From positions 1-12,030 of the forward strand of contig JBEKNT010000255.1 in assembly GCA_049522565.1 (NCBI GenBank): a stretch of DNA of 12,030 nt, in the 5' to 3' direction. The position numbers and the translations under genes are program-made. Positions 6,594 through 12,030 of this stretch are shown in pieces. The notes under the pieces were generated by a model. It made no database searches, was not told where the DNA came from, and saw only the letters and a list, made by a program, of their open reading frames with translations. The number at the start of each line of letters is the position of its first letter. Within the stretch, counting starts at the first letter, position 1. The stretch comes from JASHVB01 sp049522565 (GTDB lineage: Bacteria > Pseudomonadota > Alphaproteobacteria > Acetobacterales > Acetobacteraceae).

Positions 6594-7156
6594 ATGCAGT
6601 TCCTCGCCTGGGAGGAACGGCAGCCGCTGCGCTACGAATTCGACGGCTTCCAGCCTGTTGCCATGACCGGCGGGACGATCGCGCACGAAGCCATCGGGGG
6701 CACCTTGCGGGCGCTCCTGCGCGAACGTCTGCGGGGCAAGCCGTGCCGTGTAAGGGTCCAACTCTGAAAATTGAGGTGATGGACCGCATCCGCTATCCGG
6801 ATGCTTTCGTGTATTGCACGCCGGTGCCGCCCGGCGAGACCGTCATCAAGCAGCCGGTCGTCGTGTTCGAAGTACTCAGCCCGGGCACGTCCCGCACCGA
6901 CCGCATCGAAAAGCTTCGCGAATACCAGGCAACCGAATCAATCCAGCGCTACGTCATCCTCGAGCAGGACAGTATCGCGGCAACGGTGTTCGCGCGACAC
7001 GGATCGGATTGGGACGCACGCGCACTCACCGCGGGGGACGTGCTACGCATGCCGGAGATCGATGTCGAGAGTCCGCTATCGGACATTTATGCAGACTTGT
7101 CGTTCGACACTGAAGAGACCGAAGGCGCCAGCGGAGACGCTCCGGGAGCTGGCTGA
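6594..7156 (+). pseudogene. Uma2-family endonuclease gene broken by a frameshift
   Basis: Two frames together make one Uma2 (DUF820, PD-(D/E)XK nuclease fold) protein. The first runs from ATG 6594 (MQFLAWEERQPLRYEFDGF..., VAMTGGT, LRGKPCRV) and stops at 6767. The second carries on from about 6750 with GPTLKIEVMDRIRYPDAFVY, VVVFEVLSPGTSRTDR, KLREYQ, RYVILEQD and ends at 7156. Joining them needs one extra base near 6749-6752, which restores about 187 residues, the normal family length. The predicted catalytic residues (Asp in YPDAF, Glu in FEVLSP) are intact in the second part. A GGAGGG site precedes the 6594 ATG. A GTG at 6743 could restart the second part, but no ribosome binding site is seen. 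Uma2 genes are often multicopy and of unclear role. A sequencing error would give the same picture. Confidence 0.85.
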
Positions 7157-7228
7157 ACCAAGCCCGCACACGACCTGGTTTGCCATGGGCAAGCGCGAAG
7201 CGGGCCGGCTGACTGGCCGACCCTTTCG

Positions 7229-7489
7229 CTATTCGACTGGTGACCTCGCGCAGCCTGCGTTGCCGCTCGCCTCCGGCGGACCGAAGCGGACCACCCGCAT
7301 GCTATCGGTCTTGTGCCATGCCGTCGGGTTGGCCCGCCGCAGGCGCGGGGCCGACGTGTCATTCTTCGACGCCGCAACGACCGCACCGGAATCGTAAGTG
7401 CTGCCGTCGGTGTCGGTCGTGACGGACGCGAAAGCGGCACCCATCCCGACGCTCCGGGCAAGCGCCGACGCAACAAACAGGGTCTTCAT
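7229..7489 (-). CDS. Small predicted secreted protein, unknown function
   Basis: An 86-residue hypothetical protein. Residues 1-21 look like a signal peptide (MKT, a hydrophobic core, AAFA before SV). The mature part is short, polar and without an obvious domain, with one cysteine near the end (about 80). ATG 7489 is preceded on the minus strand by GAGGAA about 10 bases away, a fair ribosome binding site. The frame is open to 7645, but the upstream part has no secretion or family features. No relative is recognised. The second half is arginine- and proline-rich and could be spurious read-through beyond a shorter original gene. It stands alone between the broken Uma2 gene and the NadQ-type regulator. 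Confidence 0.5.
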   Translation of the reverse strand: MKTLFVASALARSVGMGAAFASVTTDTDGSTYDSGAVVAASKNDTSAPRLRRANPTAWHKTDSMRVVRFGPPEASGNAGCARSPVE

Positions 7490-7710
7490 GGCAGTGTATT
7501 CCTCGTTGGCTGGCGCGCGCTCGAACCACGCGAACGCACGCCGACAAGACCGAGGCAGCGCCTGCCGAGATTCCCCGATGCGCCATGACAACGTTGCCAG
7601 GCGCACAACTGCGGTGAAGACCGGGCATGACCGAAGCCGGCGCATGTTGAAGCAACCGGGATGGCCGGCGCGGCATGGCGCAGGCCGACCGCGCCTGCTG
7701 GCGCCCTCCC
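7490..7710. other. Intergenic, nothing recognised
   Basis: 221 bp between the small secreted-protein start and the end of the regulator gene. Open frames here are extensions or reverse-strand readings of neighbours. No clear hairpin, RNA gene or repeat was seen. It should hold the promoter of the 7229-7489 gene, but no convincing -35/-10 pair is visible. Confidence 0.4.
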
Positions 7711-8649
7711 CTATCGCGCCAGCGGCAGCTTCGTCCCCGCCACCGCGCGCTCGACCAGCAGAGCGCGGCGGAACCGGAACAACTTTGCCGGTCGTCCGCC
7801 CGTCTCGGTCGCCATCCGCCCGGTCTCCTCGACCAACTCCTGCTGCTCGATCAGCCGGCGGAAATTCTGCTTATGCAGACGGCGCCCCGCCAACGCTTCC
7901 ACCGTGCGTTGCAACTGCCCGAGCGTGAAGGCCGGCGGCATCAACTCGAACACCAGCGGACGGTATTTGATCTTGCCGCGCAGCCGGGCGATGCCGGTGG
8001 CCAGGATGCGGCGATGGTCGTGCGCCATCGCCTGGCCCGGCACCACGCTGCCGCCCGCCTCGGGAACCAGCCCGGCCTCCCACAGCGTCTCGTAACGCTG
8101 CAACACCAGGTCCTCGTTCCAGGTATTCCCGTCGATGCCGAAATTGATCGTCACCCGGTTGCGCCGCTGCCAGCGCAGCATGGCGTCCGGCGCCGCCTCG
8201 GCCCATGCCAGCAACGGTGCGGTCACCTGTGCCGCCAGCGCATCATCCGGTTCCCGCCGATCCTCCCACGGAAAATAGCGGTACCAGTCCTGCCAGCCGA
8301 CACCGCGCCCGCCGGCGGCTCGCCGTTCCCGTGGCGCCTCGCGCGTCAGCCCGAGATACGACACGGATACCACCTGCCGCCCCGGCGCGGCCCTGTCCCG
8401 ATCGGCAAACGTGTAGAGTTGCTCGACATAACCCACCGGATGGTGGGTCTGCTGCTCCACCCAGGAACGCAAGGCCGCCTGGAGGGAGCGGTGGCTGGTC
8501 TCGAACGGCCCCGACGGCAAACCACTGCCGTCGTCGATCGTCAGCACGCGCGGTTCGCCGTCGGTGACCGAGACGATCACCGCGATCAGCTCGGCATCGA
8601 CCGAGCCGGCCTGTCCCGCAGCGCTGACCTCCTGCATGCGCTGCGTCAT
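7711..8649 (-). CDS. nadQ: NadQ-type NAD biosynthesis regulator (Nudix-like domain plus winged helix)
   Basis: A 312-residue protein that resembles the alphaproteobacterial NAD regulators described as NadQ, related to NrtR. The N-terminal half (about 18-150) is Nudix-like: LIAVIVSVTDGEPRVLTI, LPSGPFE, then ALRSWVEQQTHHPVGYVEQLYTF where a Nudix enzyme would have the catalytic box. Here the box is degenerate (WVEQQT in place of REXXEE), so ligand sensing rather than hydrolysis is expected. The C-terminal half holds DHRRILATGIARLRGKIKYRP, VFELMPPAFTLGQLQRTVEAL and HKQNFRRLIEQQELV, the winged-helix DNA-binding part of the family, ending with GGRPAKLFRFRR. Known relatives control NAD synthesis genes, but none is present in this window. 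The ATG at 8649 has no visible ribosome binding site. The gene symbol rests on family resemblance only. Confidence 0.82.
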   Translation of the reverse strand: MTQRMQEVSAAGQAGSVDAELIAVIVSVTDGEPRVLTIDDGSGLPSGPFETSHRSLQAALRSWVEQQTHHPVGYVEQLYTFADRDRAAPGRQVVSVSYLGLTREAPRERRAAGGRGVGWQDWYRYFPWEDRREPDDALAAQVTAPLLAWAEAAPDAMLRWQRRNRVTINFGIDGNTWNEDLVLQRYETLWEAGLVPEAGGSVVPGQAMAHDHRRILATGIARLRGKIKYRPLVFELMPPAFTLGQLQRTVEALAGRRLHKQNFRRLIEQQELVEETGRMATETGGRPAKLFRFRRALLVERAVAGTKLPLAR

Positions 8650-8720
8650 CGCATGGGCAGACGCATTTCGCCACTGGCGATCGTGCGGGGGTTTGACGCC
8701 CGTCAGAGCCGGCCTGCACC

Positions 8721-8748
8721 GTCATGGCCGGATTTGCCCCGGCCATCT
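8721..8748. repeat. REP-like palindrome (copy 1)
   Basis: ATGGCCGG (8724-8731) pairs with CCGGCCAT (8739-8746) around a 7-base loop, within the sequence pattern GTCATGG...CCATCT. This matches a palindrome type found in very many copies in alphaproteobacterial genomes. It lies between the divergent regulator and four-cysteine protein genes. A second, related copy lies on the other side of the latter gene. Confidence 0.75.
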
Positions 8749-8909
8749 ATCGCGGCACGGTGCCCTATGGGTGGCCGGGTCAAGCCGAGCCATCACGGGA
8801 GGAGCGCCGGTGCGAACAAGCCGAGTGTCAACCGCCGGGTTGGCTGCAATAACGCTCTGGCGCTTGCCTGACGACAGGTTGCCCGCGCATCATCCGGCAT
8901 TGACGTTCT

Positions 8910-8916
8910 GGGAGGA
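8910..8916 (+). promoter_or_regulatory. Ribosome binding site that sets a GTG start
   Basis: GGGAGGA ends 4 bases before GTG 8921. This is a near-consensus Shine-Dalgarno sequence directly before a signal peptide, which is why I place the start here and not at an upstream ATG (8564) that would run through the palindrome and antisense to the regulator gene. Confidence 0.75.
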
Positions 8917-8920
8917 CAAC

Positions 8921-9208
8921 GTGCGCGGGATCATTGCTTTCGGCGCAGCAGCCCTGGCGGCATATTTGCTGGTGCCTGCCATGGCCCGCGCCGCCGATCC
9001 GGGATTCTGCAACGACTATGCGCGCGTCGCGGTCGATCAGGCCCGCTTCGCGCGTTCGATGCCGTGGTGTGCCCCGGGCGCGTACGGCCCGCGTTGGACG
9101 ATGGACTACCGCGTGCATTACGACTGGTGCCTCGGCGCCCGCTACCGCGACGCGCAGGGCGAACGGGAAGCCCGCCACGCCTACGTGGAGAGCTGCCGCC
9201 GCCACTGA
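8921..9208 (+). CDS. Secreted four-cysteine protein of unknown function
   Basis: A 95-residue protein starting at GTG. Residues 1-24 form a signal peptide (MRG, a hydrophobic alanine-leucine core, cleavage near AMARA before ADPGF). The mature part of about 71 residues has four cysteines at about 30, 50, 70 and 92, nearly 20 apart, suggesting two disulfides in the periplasm. The pattern FCNDYARVAVDQARF...WC...GPRWTMDYRVHYDWCLGA resembles a short Cys-Trp module (YA..AV.Q...C...G.RW..D...H..WC) that I recall from other alphaproteobacterial exported proteins. No function is known to me. A strong ribosome binding site supports the gene. It stands alone, with REP-like palindromes on both sides. Confidence 0.8.
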   Translation: MRGIIAFGAAALAAYLLVPAMARAADPGFCNDYARVAVDQARFARSMPWCAPGAYGPRWTMDYRVHYDWCLGARYRDAQGEREARHAYVESCRRH

Positions 9209-9259
9209 GGACTCGCCGAGCAATACTCGAATCATTGACGGGCGGACCGTGCCTAATTC

Positions 9260-9413
9260 GTCATGGTCCGCGAAGGCGGACCATCCACGACTTTCCTTGA
9301 TGTGAGCCGCAAAGTCGTGGATGTGGGGCCTGTGCGCAGCGTGACGCGGCGTAGCCGGTTCCGACGCCCAAACACCGCAATTCAACGCCAATGGAGTCTT
9401 CGCCCGCCATGAC
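9260..9413. repeat. Composite REP-like palindromic region
   Basis: Copy 2 of the REP-like element: ATGGTCCG (9263-9270) pairs with CGGACCAT (9277-9284) around CGAAGG. It overlaps a longer inverted repeat, ATCCACGACTTT (9283-9294) with AAAGTCGTGGAT (9311-9322), 12 bp perfect with a 16-base spacer. Further on, CCATGAC at 9407-9413 is the reverse complement of the GTCATGG that opens copy 2, in a degenerate inverted copy (about 9391-9413). The arrangement looks like two head-to-head units, as in bacterial interspersed mosaic elements. It lies between the 3' ends of two convergent genes and could terminate or stabilise both messages. Confidence 0.7.
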
Positions 9414-9464
9414 GGGACGGACGATGCGGTGCCGCATGTTGCCTCGTTGCTTCCTCGGCGAACC

Positions 9465-10967
9465 CTAATCTCCGAACAGCGTCCGCACGTCCCGGCGTAG
9501 CGCGGCGCGCGACGCGTCGTCGGAATAGAACATGTGGCCGCCGGGATAGACCGCCAGCCGCACGCGGTTCGGCGCGCCGACATCCGGCAACGCGCGCGAG
9601 ATCCGCTCGCTGGCGAAATACGGGGTGCGCAGGTCGAACAGGCCGTGCGCGATCAGCACATGCAGCCGCGGATCGAGCGACAGCGCGGCTTGCAAGGCGG
9701 TAAGCGATTCCGGCCGCCCCATGCCGCGGCCCCAGTCCCATTGCGCGAACACCGTGTCGTTCGACAGGCGGTAGATGCCTTCCGGGCGCCAGTTCAGCGT
9801 CTCGGTGTAGAGCGCGACCATGGCGCCGGTGACCGGTGCCTTGAACCCCTCCAGCACCGGGTCCGGATAGACGCTGAGCGGCCGATGCGGGAACGGGTCG
9901 GCGCCGGCGATGGTGGCGTCGTACTGGTCGAGCCGGCCGTGCAACCGGCGCACCAGGGCCGGGTCGAGACCGGTCAGCGCCGCCACGCGGGCGGAGAGGC
10001 GGTCGATCGCCGCGGCGTCGCGTTCGCCGCGCAGCAGATCGACCAGATAATCGGTCGCTGCGTATTGCTCCGCATCGGCCACGTCGGCGCGTGTCACCGG
10101 CCCCTTCAGCGCACGCGCGGCGGCGACCTCCGAGGGCAGGCGGTCCACCCAGGCGAATGGGTCGGTCGCGCCGCTTTCGATATGCACGTCGAGCAGGGGC
10201 GACAGCAGCACCATGCCGGTGACGCCGACGCCCTGGGTCGATTGCAGCTCGCGCGCGAGGCGGGGGGCACGGAAGCCGCCATAGCTCTCGCCGAGCAAGT
10301 ACTTGGGCGAGACGATGCGGTCGCTGCGGTCGAGCCAGCGGCGGATCACCTCAGCCAGCATGTCGATGTCGCCGCGCACCGACCAGAAGCGCTTTTCCGC
10401 CGCGTCGCCGCTGGCGAGGATGCGCGAATAGCCGGTGCCGGGCGGATCGATGAACACCAGGTCGGTGAAGTCGAGCCAGGTTTCCGCGTTGGGGATCGGC
10501 ACCGGCGAGCCGGATGGCACGCCCGACGCCCCACCGAGCGCCACGCGCCACGGCCCCACAGCGCCCACCTGCAGCCAGCCGGAGGCCATGCCGGGGCCGC
10601 CGTTGAAGGCGAAGGTGACGGGGCGGGTCAGCTTGTCGGCGCCGTCGAGCTGGTAGGCGACGAAGGCCACGTCGGCCTGTGGCGCGTTCTTCTCGTCGCG
10701 CAGCCGGATGCTGCCGGCTGTGGCGGTGAAGTGCAGCGTGCGGCCCGGCAGCTCCAACGTGTGATGCGTGGTGATGTCGGCGGGCAGCCGGATGGGATCG
10801 GTCGCCGGCGGCGCGGCCGGCGCGTGCGCGGCGGTTGGCGTGGCGTCCGGTGGCGACGGCGCCGGGGTTTGCGCATCAGCGGCGGCGATTGCCGCGGCGC
10901 AGAGCAGCGCGGTGGCGAGCATGCGTGTCGGACGGGTGGGGAAGGTTCTGGTGAACAACGCCGTCAC
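9465..10967 (-). CDS. Secreted S10 serine carboxypeptidase-like protein
   Basis: A 500-residue exported protein of peptidase family S10. The N-terminus carries a signal peptide (hydrophobic stretch about 17-31 after several arginines), then a 25-residue Pro/Ala-rich linker. Family motifs are FNGGPGMASG (121-130, oxyanion region), FIDPPGTGYSR (172-182), GESYGGFRAPRLA with nucleophile Ser228 (226-238), HGLFDLRTPY with Asp445 (441-450), and YPGGHMFY with His478 (474-481). The triad is complete, so activity is plausible. Such enzymes remove C-terminal residues from peptides at acid pH, and bacterial members are poorly characterised. The start is GTG 10967 with GGATGGA directly upstream; ATG 10922 is an alternative that keeps the hydrophobic core of the signal. 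It follows the permease gene by 67 bp in the same direction. Confidence 0.92.
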   Translation of the reverse strand: MTALFTRTFPTRPTRMLATALLCAAAIAAADAQTPAPSPPDATPTAAHAPAAPPATDPIRLPADITTHHTLELPGRTLHFTATAGSIRLRDEKNAPQADVAFVAYQLDGADKLTRPVTFAFNGGPGMASGWLQVGAVGPWRVALGGASGVPSGSPVPIPNAETWLDFTDLVFIDPPGTGYSRILASGDAAEKRFWSVRGDIDMLAEVIRRWLDRSDRIVSPKYLLGESYGGFRAPRLARELQSTQGVGVTGMVLLSPLLDVHIESGATDPFAWVDRLPSEVAAARALKGPVTRADVADAEQYAATDYLVDLLRGERDAAAIDRLSARVAALTGLDPALVRRLHGRLDQYDATIAGADPFPHRPLSVYPDPVLEGFKAPVTGAMVALYTETLNWRPEGIYRLSNDTVFAQWDWGRGMGRPESLTALQAALSLDPRLHVLIAHGLFDLRTPYFASERISRALPDVGAPNRVRLAVYPGGHMFYSDDASRAALRRDVRTLFGD

Positions 10968-10975
10968 TCCATCCG

Positions 10976-11021
10976 CGCACTGTTGTGCGACACTGACCCG
11001 ATCTTAACCCGGGAAACGATC
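10976..11021. promoter_or_regulatory. Candidate operator or leader palindromes
   Basis: In the 67-bp gap before the carboxypeptidase-like gene, CGCAC and GTGCG (10976-10989) can pair around TGTT, right beside the ribosome binding region. A looser palindrome, GATC...CCCGGG...GATC (11000-11021), lies just upstream. Either could be an operator or leader structure. Both are short enough to be chance in GC-rich DNA. Confidence 0.25.
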
Positions 11022-11034
11022 CTTGTGCGCACGG

Positions 11035-12030
11035 CTAATCCTCCGGCGTCTCCGCCACGTCGCGTTCGCGTTGCTCGCGCCGGCGCACCAGCAGCGACAG
11101 CGTCACGCCGACGATCAGGGCCATGCCGTAGAACAGGTCCTGGATGAAGATCTGGATGCCCATCAGCGACAGGCCGGTGATCCCGGTCACCAGGAAATAC
11201 ACTGCGGTGAACGATCCCCAGGCGTTGAACCGTCCCGGCCGCACCGCGGTCGAGCCGAGGAACGCCGCGGCGAAGGCCGGCAGCATGAAGCTGTCGCCGG
11301 AGTTGGGATCCGCCGCGCCGCTGGTGCCGGCGTACAGCACGCCGGCGAAGGCCGCGAGCAGCGAACATGCGACCAGCGCGCCGAAGCGCAGCCGGCCGAC
11401 GTTCAGGCCGGACAGCCGCGCCACCCGCCGTCCTCGCCCGACGAACAGCAGCTTCAACCCGAGCGGCGTATAGTCCAGCACGTACCACAGCGCGACCGTC
11501 AGCCCCAGCGCATAGACGAAGCCGAACGACACCCCCCACAGCCGCGGCACGATCACCCAGTTCACCAGGGTTTGGGAAATGCCCGACACCATCTCGCTGT
11601 TGCTGATCCACAACACGACGCCGCTGACCAGCGTGCCGGTGCCCAGCGTGACGATGATCGAATCGATGCCGACCCAGACCACCAGGATGCCGTTCACCAC
11701 GCCGGCCACGCCGCCGGCGGCAAGCGCGAGCAAGATCGCCACGCCGATCGGCACGCCCAGTTGCGCGTTCAGGATCGCCAGCACCATGGCCGACAGCGTC
11801 AGCACCGGCGCGGCCGACAGGTCGTACTCGCCGGCGGTCAGGCTGACCAGCAGCGCATAGGTCAGCACCACCAGCACCGCCTGCGAGCTGAACATCGAGG
11901 TAAAGTTCGCGGCGCGCAGGAAGGTATCGGGCTCCAGCACGCCGAACAGCGCGATGGTGGCGATCCAGGCGAGCAGCAGAGCGTAACGGTCGATCAGCCG
12001 GCGCAGCGATGCGCCGCGCCTCGGCGCCGG
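11035..12030 (-). CDS. ABC transporter permease, ribose/sugar type (partial, start outside window)
   Basis: At least 331 residues of an inner-membrane permease of the BPD_transp_2 (RbsC/XylH-like) family, which imports sugars or related small molecules together with a periplasmic binding protein and an ATPase. The frame stays open to the right edge, and translated residues there (LRRLIDRYALLLAWIATIALFG) already form the first membrane segment, so the true start lies beyond 12030. A GTG at 11940 lies within this segment's end (GVLEPDTFL) and is not the start. Visible landmarks are LTAGEYDLSAAPVLTLSAM in place of the usual LTGGIDLSVG, GIDSIIVTLGTGTLVSGV, the cytoplasmic loop FVGRGRRVARLSGLNVGRLR, and GVLYAGTSGAADPNSGDSF. 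About eight to ten helices are seen. The partner genes are presumably upstream of it, off the window. The substrate is unknown. Confidence 0.93.
   Translation of the reverse strand, partial: PAPRRGASLRRLIDRYALLLAWIATIALFGVLEPDTFLRAANFTSMFSSQAVLVVLTYALLVSLTAGEYDLSAAPVLTLSAMVLAILNAQLGVPIGVAILLALAAGGVAGVVNGILVVWVGIDSIIVTLGTGTLVSGVVLWISNSEMVSGISQTLVNWVIVPRLWGVSFGFVYALGLTVALWYVLDYTPLGLKLLFVGRGRRVARLSGLNVGRLRFGALVACSLLAAFAGVLYAGTSGAADPNSGDSFMLPAFAAAFLGSTAVRPGRFNAWGSFTAVYFLVTGITGLSLMGIQIFIQDLFYGMALIVGVTLSLLVRRREQRERDVAETPED

Noticed and set aside
7675..8871. 398-residue plus-strand open frame
   Set aside because: Antisense to the NadQ-type regulator, whose frame carries clear family motifs.
9235..9259. 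TTGACG followed by TAATTC as a promoter
   Set aside because: The spacer is only 13 bases and it reads into a repeat region without a gene downstream on that strand.
9534..11147. 537-residue plus-strand open frame
   Set aside because: Antisense to the carboxypeptidase-like gene; His/Arg/Gly-rich shadow translation without a domain.
1..12030. CRISPR array, tRNA, rRNA or insertion sequence
   Set aside because: No regularly spaced direct repeats, cloverleaf sequence, rRNA sequence, or transposase or integrase motifs were seen on either strand.

Overview
This is a GC-rich window, probably from an alphaproteobacterium. The Acetobacteraceae/Rhodospirillales are my best guess. That rests on high-GC coding throughout, an alphaproteobacterial NAD-regulator homologue (NadQ type) at 7711-8649, and dispersed palindromes built on a GTCATGG...CCATC core. 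The placement is inference; no marker gene lies in the window.

Layout. Positions 1-156 are non-coding and hold a 20-base G homopolymer and a terminator-like hairpin. From 157 to 4826 four minus-strand enzyme genes follow one another: a hydantoinase/oxoprolinase B subunit, an isochorismatase-fold cysteine hydrolase, an N-formylglutamate amidohydrolase-family protein and a DUF1028 protein. A small plus-strand secreted-protein gene (2028-2408) interrupts them. The recognised enzymes suggest hydrolysis of small cyclic or linear amides and ureides, but no substrate can be fixed and the usual partner HyuA is not in the window. Palindromic elements sit at 2411-2439 (inside a 3' coding end) and 3114-3180 (intergenic).

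From about 4836 to 7156 the plus strand carries an EamA-type drug/metabolite transporter, an alpha/beta hydrolase overlapping it by 4 bp, and, four bases on, a Uma2-family nuclease gene broken by one frameshift. This is a tightly packed transcription unit. It is divergent from the DUF1028 gene with almost no intergenic space.

The middle (7157-9464) is looser. It holds a small predicted secreted protein on the minus strand, the NadQ-type regulator on the minus strand, a 95-residue secreted four-cysteine protein on the plus strand, and REP-like palindromes on both sides of that last gene. The right end (9465-12030, minus strand) holds a secreted S10 serine carboxypeptidase-like protein and a sugar-type ABC permease that runs off the window.

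Nothing here is clearly a new defence, mobile or biosynthetic system. The points most worth a second look are the amide-hydrolase gene set, the 67-bp palindrome, the hairpin embedded in a coding end, and the secreted proteins of unknown function. I saw no tRNA, rRNA, CRISPR array, transposase or integrase.
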